A stretch of 64,000 nucleotides of DNA. Origin: GCA-2706205 sp964215955 (lineage in GTDB: Bacteria; Bdellovibrionota; Bacteriovoracia; Bacteriovoracales; Bacteriovoracaceae). Location of the stretch: contig CAXPDR010000017.1 of the NCBI GenBank assembly GCA_964215955.1, positions 124,001 through 188,000 on the forward strand. The letters are read 5' to 3'. Below the pieces are notes generated by a model. That model searched no databases. It saw only the letters and a program-made list of their open reading frames with translations, and was not told the origin of the DNA. Shown here one piece after another: positions 16,940-25,251 of this stretch. A program made the translations under genes and the position numbers. The number at the start of each line of letters is the position of its first letter. Positions within the stretch are counted from its first letter, which is position 1.

Positions 16940-16966
16940 TTAATAAATTTAATTTTATGCCGATAA
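16940..16966 (+). promoter_or_regulatory. Candidate sigma-28 (FliA) promoter of the PilZ-GAF-AAA+ gene
   Basis: GCCGATAA at 16959-16966 is an exact FliA -10 box. At the expected 15-base distance the -35 core is TTAA (16940-16943), three of four against TAAA. The start of transcription would be near 16974, 25 bases before the gene at 16999, with the TAGGAG ribosome site in between. Confidence 0.55.
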
Positions 16967-16998
16967 AACTAAAGAGATATCTAAATTAGGAGTAGATA

Positions 16999-18951
16999 AT
17001 GTTAACTAGTTTTAAAGAATTTAAATTTTTTCAATCTTTTAGAATCCCAGTTGAATCTAAGGATGATGTTCGTTGTTCTTTTGAGTTTGAAGATGAGATG
17101 GGAAAATTTACACCAATAATGGATGCTAAACTAGAAGATGTATCTATCACAGGTCTTGGATTTACTACTAAGCAGCGAATAAGTGTGAACAATAATATAA
17201 GAGTTTCCATACAATATAAAAGAATTAGAATTGATATAGAAGGGCATGTTGTAAGATCTTTTGGTTATCAGCCGGATCTAACTAATGAAACTATGATTTA
17301 CGGGGTAGAGCTTGATGAAGAAGATTATCCTCAAATGAAAAGATTCATTGAACAATATGTTCTTGGCTTCACGCCGGATAGAGCAAGAGACTGTATTACA
17401 ACAATGGCCATTTCAGAGAGATATAAAAAGGCTACAGAAGGTTTTGAAATTTTTTCTCTTATGCTTTCACTGTTTAAAGATATAACAGCATTTGGATCAC
17501 AAGAAACCTTTTTGAAATCAATGTTGGAAGAAATATCAAGAATCTTGAATGCTCAAAGAGCTTCGATCTTTCTTATTAATCCTCAATCAAATGAGCTTGA
17601 AGCAGTTGCTGCTTTAGGTATTGATAAAGAGCAATTAAAGTTTGATTATAGAAAAGGGATTGCAGGATCGGTTTTCACTACTGGTGTGCCATTAAATATT
17701 GATGCTCAAACAGACAAAGTTAGATTCTCTCAAGATATGGATAAAAAAACGGGATTTGAAACCAAGTCTATTTTGTGTAACCCTATTTCAAATAGAGATG
17801 ATAAAGTTATTGGTGTTATCGAAGTATTAAATAAAAGAAATCAGGATCGATTTACAGAGGAAGATGAAAAAACAATGAAGGTTTTAGCACTGATTTTCTC
17901 TTCTGTGTTTCATAACTATAATCCTATTTCTGAAAAATCATTAATTAGACGATTTTCTACGCCTTATGATAGAGAATTTGCCTATATTGGAAAATCTAGT
18001 GCTACAAATGAAATTAGAAAATCCATTGTAAAATTAAAAGATATTGATTCTCCGCTTCTTGTTTCTGGTGAGTTTGGAGTTGGTAAAAAATTACTAGCTA
18101 GAATTATTCACAACGAGGGGAAAAGAGGTCTGAATAAATTTTATATTATCTCATGTAAGGGAATTGATCCAAAGGAAGTCGAAAATAAGGTTTTTGGAAG
18201 TGAACAACAAAGATCAGTTCTAGAGGAATGTAAGGGGGGAACAGTTGTATTTGAAGAAGTTGGTCACCTAACTTTAGAGTTACAAGCTAAAGTCCTTACT
18301 GTTTTAAAAGAAAGAAGATTACCGAAAAGTAATTTAACTCTCGATGTCAGATGTATTTTTACTTCGAGCCAAGATCTTAGAAGAATGGCTCAAAATGATG
18401 GTGACTTTAACGTGGATCTTTATAACTATATGCAAGAGTCAATTTTACAAGTTGAACCACTTAGAAAGAGACCTGACGATATTGAATCTCTCACTTCGTA
18501 TTTTCTTAGAAAGGAATGTCGAAAACAGGGTCTACTTCTAAAAGAGTTTAGTGCAGATGTTTTAGATCAGCTAAAGCAATATGATTGGTCCGGAAATATT
18601 GTAGAACTTGAGCAAGCAGTTCAAAAGGCTGTTCTCTATAATCCAAAAGCACATATTATTAACAAGCTTAATAAAACTGGAGCGACTCCAGTTATTGACT
18701 TGTCGCAATCTAGTATGCATGGGTTAGATAATATTCCACACGCTAGAGATTATAACTTAGCCTTAAAAGATAGAGTTGCACTCGTTGAAAGAGAAATGAT
18801 TCTGGCCGAGATCAGAAGAAATAAAGGTAATAAATCTAAAGCGGCAAAAGAAATGGGAATTTCTAGAGAGGCTTTAAGAAAGAAGCTTCTTCAAAGCGAC
18901 GAAATCATTGCAAATTTACAGAAGTCAGATAATGAATTAAAAGCGGCATAA
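16999..18951 (+). CDS. PilZ-GAF-AAA+(sigma-54-activator-like, degenerate)-Fis regulator
   Basis: A 650-residue regulator. Residues 10-125 form a PilZ-like domain with DVSITG (47-52, DxSxxG); the RxxxR arm is unclear. Residues 165-310 are a GAF domain. Residues 325-545 are an AAA+ domain like sigma-54 activators with Walker A GEFGVGKK (357-364) and Walker B VVFEE (416-420, Asp replaced by Glu). The GAFTGA loop that contacts sigma-54 is deleted between ENKVFG and CKGGTVVF, and the arginine-finger motif FRxDLYYRL reads FNVDLYNYM. Residues about 590-635 are a Fis-type helix-turn-helix (KSKAAKEMGISREALRKKL). It probably binds DNA but cannot remodel sigma-54 in the usual way. A terminator overlaps the stop. 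Confidence 0.88.
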   Translation: MLTSFKEFKFFQSFRIPVESKDDVRCSFEFEDEMGKFTPIMDAKLEDVSITGLGFTTKQRISVNNNIRVSIQYKRIRIDIEGHVVRSFGYQPDLTNETMIYGVELDEEDYPQMKRFIEQYVLGFTPDRARDCITTMAISERYKKATEGFEIFSLMLSLFKDITAFGSQETFLKSMLEEISRILNAQRASIFLINPQSNELEAVAALGIDKEQLKFDYRKGIAGSVFTTGVPLNIDAQTDKVRFSQDMDKKTGFETKSILCNPISNRDDKVIGVIEVLNKRNQDRFTEEDEKTMKVLALIFSSVFHNYNPISEKSLIRRFSTPYDREFAYIGKSSATNEIRKSIVKLKDIDSPLLVSGEFGVGKKLLARIIHNEGKRGLNKFYIISCKGIDPKEVENKVFGSEQQRSVLEECKGGTVVFEEVGHLTLELQAKVLTVLKERRLPKSNLTLDVRCIFTSSQDLRRMAQNDGDFNVDLYNYMQESILQVEPLRKRPDDIESLTSYFLRKECRKQGLLLKEFSADVLDQLKQYDWSGNIVELEQAVQKAVLYNPKAHIINKLNKTGATPVIDLSQSSMHGLDNIPHARDYNLALKDRVALVEREMILAEIRRNKGNKSKAAKEMGISREALRKKLLQSDEIIANLQKSDNELKAA

Positions 18952-18964
18952 AATTGCCGTTTTT
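18942..18964 (+). terminator. Rho-independent terminator
   Basis: CGGCA/TGCCG stem (18944-18948 and 18955-18959), extendable by a G-T and an A-T pair, with the stop codon of the PilZ-GAF-AAA+ gene in the loop and a T run from 18960. It separates that gene from the cdaA operon. Confidence 0.7.
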
Positions 18965-18983
18965 AATTTTTTAACAGCTATTT

Positions 18984-19010
18984 TTTAATTCAATTAAATT
19001 AAACCGATAG
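18984..19010 (+). promoter_or_regulatory. Possible sigma-28-like promoter of the cdaA operon
   Basis: ACCGATAG at 19003-19010 matches six of eight bases of the FliA -10 box; the -35 region TTTAATTC at 18984-18991 is poor. It lies 24 bases before the GTG of cdaA. Presented as a weak candidate because the same CCGATAG also precedes the lipoprotein gene at 61267. Confidence 0.3.
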
Positions 19011-19034
19011 GCTAATTATAAGAAAAGGATTAGC

Positions 19035-19841
19035 GTGCTTAATTTATTTGAACTTGTGAATAATTTCAAGATCTATGATGCCATAGATATACTAATTGTT
19101 TCATTTATTCTTTATCGGTTTTTTTCAATTATTCAAGGAACCAGGTCTGTTCAAGTTTTAGTTGGAACTGCGGCCATAACAACTTTGTATTTTTTTAGCC
19201 TATCCTTTGAATTGTATTCGCTTAATTGGGTTCTAAAAAACTTCTTCGACTACTTTTTCATTATTATGATTATATTGTTTCAAGATCAAATAAGGGCTGC
19301 TCTTGCAATGTTTGGTCAGGCTCAATTTTTTGGAAAGAAAAAAGACTCTTACTATAATACCCAAATTGAGGAAGTTATTACTGCATGTTCTGCTCTCAGT
19401 AGAGAGAGGACAGGTGCTCTTATTGTCTTTGAAAGACATCACGGACTTTTAAACTATTCTGAAACGGGGACCAAAATGGAATCACGGATTCATTCAGATG
19501 TGTTGTATTCAATATTTCAGGTAAATTCACCTTTGCATGATGGAGCGGTAATTTTGTATCAGGACCGAATCCAATCTGCTGGGTGTTTTTTGCCTTTATC
19601 AAAAAATATAGAATTAGATAGACATTTAGGAACAAGACATCGTGCAGCTTTAGGAGTCTCAGAGGTTTCAGATGCCATTGTAGTTATTGTAAGTGAAGAA
19701 ACTGGTAAGATGAGTCTTTGTGTTGATGGTAAGTTTATTGAATGTGAGAACGAAACTTTTCTTAGAAAACATTTAAGAAGACATTTATTTTCTCTGAAAA
19801 AAGAAGAAGTTTTTTATGAACGAAGAGAAGGTAGTGTTTAA
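19035..19841 (+). CDS. cdaA: Membrane diadenylate cyclase CdaA
   Basis: A 268-residue enzyme that makes c-di-AMP from two ATP. Three N-terminal membrane helices (about 18-95) precede the DAC domain, whose two signature blocks are visible: HDGAVI (DGA) and GTRHRAALG (RHR). It starts at GTG with AAAGGAT upstream. It is followed without gap by the YbbR-domain gene and then glmM, the same order as the cdaA-cdaR-glmM operon of Firmicutes, where CdaR and GlmM modulate the cyclase. c-di-AMP controls osmolyte and potassium balance and wall integrity in such organisms. The active site appears intact. Confidence 0.95.
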   Translation: MLNLFELVNNFKIYDAIDILIVSFILYRFFSIIQGTRSVQVLVGTAAITTLYFFSLSFELYSLNWVLKNFFDYFFIIMIILFQDQIRAALAMFGQAQFFGKKKDSYYNTQIEEVITACSALSRERTGALIVFERHHGLLNYSETGTKMESRIHSDVLYSIFQVNSPLHDGAVILYQDRIQSAGCFLPLSKNIELDRHLGTRHRAALGVSEVSDAIVVIVSEETGKMSLCVDGKFIECENETFLRKHLRRHLFSLKKEEVFYERREGSV

Positions 19842-20759
19842 ATGTTAAAGGTTAGGAATAGAAAAAGATTATTAAAACTTTTCTCTTTGTTTTTTAGCAT
19901 CTTTATATGGTTATATGTGGTTAGTACTGCAGAAATTGAAATCGTTAAGGAAATTCCAATCAAAATTTCTGTGCCAGATAGAATGGCCATAGCAAATGAT
20001 ATCGAAAAGAATGTAAGTTATAGTTTATCGGGTCCAGGTCTTTTTGTAAGACGTTTTTTACATAAAGATTTAGAAGTCGTTATTGATATAGAAAATTATT
20101 ATAAAAAAGGTATTTCTAATTATAAAATAAACTTAGATCCATATAAATTTAAACTACCTTTAGGTGTTGAGTTAACTTCTATAGAACCTCGATTTTTGGA
20201 TTTAAGGTTAGAACCATTAGTAAGTAAAAAGGTTGCTGTAAAACCGAATTTCTCAAGTCAATTGAATGATGAGTATAAAATTGTCGATATCACTGTTTTA
20301 CCAAAATTTGTTACAGTTTCAGGTCCTAGATCTATTATAAATCGAGTCAAAAAATTAGAAACAAAATTGATTGAAAATATTGAAAATGTACCGGCAGAAG
20401 GTTTACGAACGAAAGTTGAAGTAAATACTGATAAAATTAAGGTAGATGATTCTAATATTCTTGTTAATTTTGTTCTGAAGTCAAAGATTGTTCAGAAAAC
20501 GATGAATGATATTCCTATTATTTTTCAAAGTAATTCATTAATTAAAAATATAAGTCAAAAGAAGATAAATATGGTACTTGAGGGTGACGAAAAGTTGATG
20601 TCTCAACTTGAGGCCAGCGGGATTCAAGTCCTGGCCATTGTACCGCAAAAAATCAATGGCCCAACGGATATTGAGTTGATAACTGAATTGCCAGAAGGTA
20701 TAAAGCTTATTAGTCTTGAACCCTCAAATGTGACAGTTGAATTGGAGAATGATCAATGA
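19842..20759 (+). CDS. YbbR-domain protein (CdaR-like)
   Basis: A 305-residue protein with one N-terminal membrane helix (LLKLFSLFFSIFIWLYVVSTAE, anchored with the rest outside the cytoplasm) and then about three YbbR repeats. Each repeat shows the family pattern of beta strands with a xPxxVxVxG-type turn, for example LPKFVTVSGPRS and LEPSNVTVELE near the C-terminus. In Firmicutes CdaR binds CdaA and adjusts c-di-AMP production. The gene abuts cdaA and overlaps glmM by ATGA (20756-20759), so all three are translationally coupled. Same role is inferred here from position and fold. Confidence 0.88.
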   Translation: MLKVRNRKRLLKLFSLFFSIFIWLYVVSTAEIEIVKEIPIKISVPDRMAIANDIEKNVSYSLSGPGLFVRRFLHKDLEVVIDIENYYKKGISNYKINLDPYKFKLPLGVELTSIEPRFLDLRLEPLVSKKVAVKPNFSSQLNDEYKIVDITVLPKFVTVSGPRSIINRVKKLETKLIENIENVPAEGLRTKVEVNTDKIKVDDSNILVNFVLKSKIVQKTMNDIPIIFQSNSLIKNISQKKINMVLEGDEKLMSQLEASGIQVLAIVPQKINGPTDIELITELPEGIKLISLEPSNVTVELENDQ

Positions 20760-22123
20760 GTAAAAGGAAATTATTTGGAACAGATGGAATACGAGGACAG
20801 GCAAATGTATATCCTATGACGGGTGAAGTTGCATTTTCCTTAGGCCGTGCTGTTACGGCCCACTTTCAGAAATTTTCTAAAAATAGAATTCCAGTAATAA
20901 TTATTGGTAAAGATACTAGACTTAGTTGCTATATGCTGGAACAGGCTTTTTCTTCCGGTGTTTGTGCCCAAGGGGGAAAAGCGATTTTAACAGGGCCACT
21001 TCCAACACCTGGGGTTGCTTTTGTTACTCAGTCCATGCGTGCAGACGCAGGTGTAATGATTAGCGCCTCTCATAATATTTTTTCTGATAATGGAATTAAA
21101 ATTTTTGATAGAACTGGACATAAATTACCCGATCAAGTTGAAATTGAACTTGAGAATATGATTTTAAATCCTTCTATTATTCCTACTAAGCTAAATGATC
21201 AACTGGGACATGCCCAGAGGTTAGATGAAGTCGTTGGAAGATATATTGTTAAAGTAAAGCAGGCTTTAGGTGATGAATACAGTTTAGATGGAATGCGAAT
21301 TGTCGTAGATGGTGCTAATGGTGCTGGTTATAAGGTTGCTCCTTTGGCATTTAGAGAACTCGGGGCAGAAGTTATTTCCATCGGGAATAGTCCTGATGGG
21401 ACAAATATTAATGAAAATGTAGGCGCGCTTCATCCACAAACTTGCTCTGAGAAAGTGAGAAAGTTTAGAGCCGATCTTGGTATCTGTCTGGATGGAGATG
21501 GGGATCGAATAGTTATTGTTGATAATGCTGGTGAGATTCTTGATGGAGATAAGCTTATTGGAATTCTAGCAAAATATCTTATTGAGAAAGACGAGTTAGG
21601 AGTCAATAAAGAAGTGGTTGGGACGGTCATGAGTAATTTTGGACTGGAAAAATATATAGAAAAAATTGGCGGTACATTTTTTCGTTCAAAAGTCGGAGAC
21701 CGCTATATTGTTGAAAGAATGCTGAAGTCTGATGCTGTTTATGGTGGAGAGCCTAGTGGACATATTATTCTAAAAAACTATTCAACAACAGGTGATGGTA
21801 TTCTCGCTGGATTAAAATTGATAGAGTGTTTAAAATATTACAAGAAAAGTCTTCACGAGCTAGGTAAAGAAATTCCATTAACTCCTCAAGTTTTGATTAA
21901 CGTTAAGGTTCAAAAGAAAAAAGATTTTACAGAGCTTCCCAAATTGCAATCAGCCTTAACTGAGGTTGAGAAAACTTTAGGTGAAAGTGGAAGGGTTCTT
22001 TTACGTTATTCTGGGACAGAAAACTTAGCTAGAATTATGGTCGAGGGTGAAGATGAAAACCAAGTTGAAGATTTATGCCAAAAGCTAGCAGATGTATTAA
22101 CTCAAGAATTAGGTGCGAAATAG
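20756..22123 (+). CDS. glmM: Phosphoglucosamine mutase
   Basis: A 455-residue alpha-D-phosphohexomutase that converts glucosamine-6-P to glucosamine-1-P for UDP-GlcNAc and thus peptidoglycan and lipopolysaccharide. Landmarks: FGTDGIRG (7-14), phosphoserine loop ISASHN with Ser105, metal loop DGDGDR, sugar-recognition GGEPSGH, and the phosphate-binding RYSGTEN near the end. It overlaps the YbbR gene by 4 bases and is followed directly by pdxJ. In Firmicutes GlmM also inhibits CdaA, giving a link between c-di-AMP and wall precursor flow. All catalytic residues are in place. Confidence 0.97.
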   Translation: MSKRKLFGTDGIRGQANVYPMTGEVAFSLGRAVTAHFQKFSKNRIPVIIIGKDTRLSCYMLEQAFSSGVCAQGGKAILTGPLPTPGVAFVTQSMRADAGVMISASHNIFSDNGIKIFDRTGHKLPDQVEIELENMILNPSIIPTKLNDQLGHAQRLDEVVGRYIVKVKQALGDEYSLDGMRIVVDGANGAGYKVAPLAFRELGAEVISIGNSPDGTNINENVGALHPQTCSEKVRKFRADLGICLDGDGDRIVIVDNAGEILDGDKLIGILAKYLIEKDELGVNKEVVGTVMSNFGLEKYIEKIGGTFFRSKVGDRYIVERMLKSDAVYGGEPSGHIILKNYSTTGDGILAGLKLIECLKYYKKSLHELGKEIPLTPQVLINVKVQKKKDFTELPKLQSALTEVEKTLGESGRVLLRYSGTENLARIMVEGEDENQVEDLCQKLADVLTQELGAK

Positions 22124-22873
22124 ATGAAGGCAAGACTAGGCGTTAATATCGATCATGTTGCGACTTTGAGACAAGCTAGAGGGGAATTTTATCCTAGAGT
22201 CACTAGAGCTGCAGAATTGGTTATTGCTACCGGGGCAGACCAAATTACAATGCATCTAAGGGAAGATCGAAGACATATTCAAGATCAAGATATGTACGAT
22301 GTTCACAAATTAACTAAATCTGCAGGAATCCCACTTAATTTTGAAATGGGGGCAAATGAAGACATTATAGATGTGGCTTTAAAGGTTAAACCCGAATGGA
22401 TTTGTTTGGTACCTGAAAAGAGAGAAGAAAAAACAACAGAAGGGGGGCTAAACTTAAAAGATCCCAATACCTTTGAAAGAATCGAAAGTTGTATGGCAAG
22501 GCTGCGGACTGGAATTGAAAATGTTAAAATTTCACTATTTGTTGAAGCAGAACACGAAACCATAAAATTATGTCAGGAGTTAAAACCTGAGGCGGTAGAA
22601 ATTCATACTGGAGAGTATGCTAAAGATTTCTTAGAAAACAAAAGTATTCAAAAACATTTAGATACTTATAAGCAGACATTTTTGCAACTAGAAAACTCAG
22701 GGATAGGTTTTCATGCAGGCCATGGTCTTACGGTAGAAAGCTTAAGACCTTTAGTTGAACAAAGTCTTTTTATTGAATACAATATTGGGCATGCACTAAT
22801 TAGTGAAAGTATTTTTATTGGTTTAGAAGCATCAGTAAAAGAATATCTTGATGTATTAACAAAGAGGACTTAA
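22124..22873 (+). CDS. pdxJ: Pyridoxine 5'-phosphate synthase
   Basis: A 249-residue TIM barrel that condenses 1-deoxyxylulose-5-P with 3-amino-2-oxopropyl phosphate to pyridoxine 5'-phosphate, the last ring-forming step of the DXP-dependent vitamin B6 route. Family landmarks: LGVNIDHVATLRQARG at 5-20, ITMHLREDRRHIQD, NFEMGA, LVPEKREEKTTEGG, HTGEYA, and GHGLT near the C-terminus with NIGHALI. It starts immediately after the glmM stop and shares a base with the next start (TAATG). Active-site residues look complete. Confidence 0.97.
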   Translation: MKARLGVNIDHVATLRQARGEFYPRVTRAAELVIATGADQITMHLREDRRHIQDQDMYDVHKLTKSAGIPLNFEMGANEDIIDVALKVKPEWICLVPEKREEKTTEGGLNLKDPNTFERIESCMARLRTGIENVKISLFVEAEHETIKLCQELKPEAVEIHTGEYAKDFLENKSIQKHLDTYKQTFLQLENSGIGFHAGHGLTVESLRPLVEQSLFIEYNIGHALISESIFIGLEASVKEYLDVLTKRT

Positions 22874-24474
22874 TGAGAATTGTATCCACTCAAGAAATGA
22901 TTGAAATTGAATCCCAAACGAAATTAGAGTTTGGTTTTAATGAAGATTTAATAATAGAAAATGTTGGAGTTCAAGGGGCTAGCTCTGTAGATATTCTTCT
23001 TAAAGAAAATAAATTAGAAGGGGAAATTATATTCTTATTAGGGAAAGGAAATAATGCTGCCGATGGGTTAGCCATGGCCAGACACCTCGTTAATTATGGC
23101 CATAAATGTCGCGGCTTTGTTTTATTTAATGAAAGTGAGCTTAAAGAGTCCATGCAAAAACAACTTAAAATGGCTCAAGCTTATGGCGTAAAAATAAATT
23201 TTATCGAATCATCTCATGAGATATCTAGTTACTTTGATCAGCTCTCTCAACCAATTGTGGTTGATGGTTTATTTGGAACTGGTGTTCAACTTCCATTAAG
23301 TGACTTCATTTATGAAGTTATTGAACTCACAAATTCAAGCAGCCATTTTACAATTTCAGTTGATATTGCTTCAGGAGTTGAAGGTGATACTGGACTAGTT
23401 CAAGGAAACTCAATTAGAGCAAATGCGACATTAGGTATAGGTTTTCCTAAATTAGGCCATTATATTGCTACAGGAGCTAGAAATTCAGGAGAGTTACTCA
23501 TATTAAACTGCGGCTTTCCCAAAGAATTCAGTTTTACTGGGGATAAATTTCTATTAAGACCTGAGCATATGGTTGATCTTGTTAATGAAAGAGATCCTTT
23601 TGGTGATAAAAAAGTTTTTGGTCACTCTCTCGTTATTGGTGGATCACATGGACTTACAGGAGCTCCATCATTGGCAGCCCAAGCATCTTTAAAAGTAGGT
23701 TCCGGTTTAGTTACTGCTGCCACTTGGGAAACACAATATCAGGAGATGATTCCAAGATTAATCCCTGAGATTATGACTGGCTATATTCCCTTAGATGTAG
23801 AAAGGTGGGGAAGATTAATAATTGATTTAAATAAATACTCTTCTGTTGTTATTGGGCCAGGTCTGGCAAGATCGACTCGTTCTCGTAGGCTAGTCTTAGA
23901 AGTTTTAAATAATTTTGATGGTCCCGTTATTTTAGATGCCGATGCCATTAATGTCTTACAGGCCGATGATGATAAAAAAGCATTTACCATGAGAAATGCA
24001 CCGACAGTTATTACTCCACACTTTGGTGAGTTTGCGAAATTTGCAAATGTTGAGTACGAAGAATTAAAAAGAAATCCGGTTTATTATATAAAAAAATTGG
24101 TGGAAGAGATAAACTGTACTGTTGTTCTAAAGGGGCCTTGTACTTATCTTGGCTGTACGGATGGTTCAGTTTATTTAAATTATTTTCCAAATGATGGAAT
24201 GGCAACTGGTGGTGCAGGTGATGTGCTCGCGGGAATCTTGGGAGGTCTTCTAGGTCAAGAAGGCTCACTTAAAGACAAAGCTCCTCTAGTTCATAGGTAT
24301 GAAGCTTTTAATAGAACAGTTGCAGTTGGTATTTATATTCATTCATTAGCGGGAAGAATTGCAGCTGAAAAAGTAGGGGTGAGAGCAATGAGCGCACGCT
24401 CTTTGTTAGAGATTTTGCCTGAAGCATTCAATGATCTTAATGCCGATATTGATAAAATGTATGAGGCGCTTTAA
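22873..24474 (+). CDS. nnr: Bifunctional NAD(P)H-hydrate epimerase/dehydratase
   Basis: A 533-residue fusion of NnrE (YjeF N-terminal, epimerase, residues 1-215) and NnrD (ADP/ATP-dependent dehydratase, ribokinase-like, residues 225-530). The epimerase shows LLGKGNNAADGLAMARHL and DGLFGTG; the dehydratase shows VIGGSHGLTGAPSLAA, ILDADAINVL, VITPHFGEFAK and GMATGGAGDVLAGILGGL. Together they repair damaged, hydrated NADH and NADPH. The same two-domain fusion occurs in E. coli, also next to tsaE, and that neighbourhood is kept here. Start codon overlaps the pdxJ stop. Confidence 0.96.
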   Translation: MRIVSTQEMIEIESQTKLEFGFNEDLIIENVGVQGASSVDILLKENKLEGEIIFLLGKGNNAADGLAMARHLVNYGHKCRGFVLFNESELKESMQKQLKMAQAYGVKINFIESSHEISSYFDQLSQPIVVDGLFGTGVQLPLSDFIYEVIELTNSSSHFTISVDIASGVEGDTGLVQGNSIRANATLGIGFPKLGHYIATGARNSGELLILNCGFPKEFSFTGDKFLLRPEHMVDLVNERDPFGDKKVFGHSLVIGGSHGLTGAPSLAAQASLKVGSGLVTAATWETQYQEMIPRLIPEIMTGYIPLDVERWGRLIIDLNKYSSVVIGPGLARSTRSRRLVLEVLNNFDGPVILDADAINVLQADDDKKAFTMRNAPTVITPHFGEFAKFANVEYEELKRNPVYYIKKLVEEINCTVVLKGPCTYLGCTDGSVYLNYFPNDGMATGGAGDVLAGILGGLLGQEGSLKDKAPLVHRYEAFNRTVAVGIYIHSLAGRIAAEKVGVRAMSARSLLEILPEAFNDLNADIDKMYEAL

Positions 24475-24936
24475 ATGAATTTGAAAGAAATTCGTACATG
24501 GAAGAAAGTTTTTGAGTCAGATCTGTCCTATATAGCTTATGAGTTAAAAGAAATAGTTGAAACTCCTGCTCTTGTTCTCATTGAGGGTCCATTGGGCGCG
24601 GGTAAAACGACTTTTTCAAAAGTTTTTATTGATAATGATGAAACTTTTAGTCCAACCTACTCAGTTTTATCTGATACAAAAGATATATTGCATGCTGATT
24701 TTTATCGAATAAATTCAAGAGAAGAAATTATTCATTTAGAGATTCCTTTGTACCTTGAAGGAAAAAATTATTTTCTTGTTGAGTGGGGAAGACAACATTT
24801 AAAAGGTATCGATAAGGAATTACCCGAAGATTTTAATATTTATGACTTAACTATTGAGATTGATTCTCAAGAAACCAATGAAAATACACCGAATGCTTCT
24901 CGAAATTTTACTTTAAGCGAAGTAAAAGACTTTTAA
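24475..24936 (+). CDS. tsaE: tRNA threonylcarbamoyladenosine biosynthesis ATPase TsaE
   Basis: A 153-residue P-loop ATPase needed by the TsaB/TsaD complex to form t6A37 in tRNAs that read ANN codons. Walker A is GPLGAGKTTFSK (about 39-50); family motifs FSPTYSVL and HADFYRI follow, and LVEWGRQHL near 100-108 is the characteristic EWG block. It begins directly after the nnr stop and is the last gene of the cdaA operon. No terminator is obvious after it. Function is expected to be essential. Confidence 0.95.
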   Translation: MNLKEIRTWKKVFESDLSYIAYELKEIVETPALVLIEGPLGAGKTTFSKVFIDNDETFSPTYSVLSDTKDILHADFYRINSREEIIHLEIPLYLEGKNYFLVEWGRQHLKGIDKELPEDFNIYDLTIEIDSQETNENTPNASRNFTLSEVKDF

Positions 24937-25251
24937 TTTCGATGTAAAAAGAATTAATTTACACTCTTGAGTAGTTTACTCGGCAAAAATAACCCTTATT
25001 GTCATCAATTCTCAACTAACTTCAACACTGCAAAAAACGTTTAATTACAAGAACTTAAGTCGTTAAACTAATGTAAGAACTTTTTAAGGAATCTTTAGTA
25101 ATAAACAGTTGACGTCAACAACTAAAAAAGGTGATACTTTTATCTGAGATATTTAGACGAAGTGATTACGTCAGTTATCTCATGGGATCAAAGGATGGAA
25201 ATTTCCCAGTTTTAAATACAACTTGTTTAATTAGATTATGGAGGATGACAA
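24937..25251. other. 315-base intergenic region upstream of the IscR-like gene
   Basis: A/T-rich, no open frame of note. It contains a weak hairpin GAGTA/TACTC near 24968-24980, the palindrome and promoter at 25108-25138 described separately, and after it a 7-bp inverted repeat TGAGATA/TATCTCA with a 24-base gap (about 25145-25182) that would lie in the 5' leader of the IscR-like mRNA. Confidence 0.6.
25108..25138 (+). promoter_or_regulatory. Promoter with overlapping palindrome upstream of the IscR-like gene
   Basis: A perfect 12-base palindrome GTTGACGTCAAC (25108-25119) contains the -35 box TTGACG (25109-25114). After an 18-base spacer comes GATACT (25133-25138), a plausible -10. A symmetrical site over the -35 is a classic position for autorepression by a dimeric Rrf2-family protein. 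The site does not resemble the E. coli IscR type 1 motif. Confidence 0.5.
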
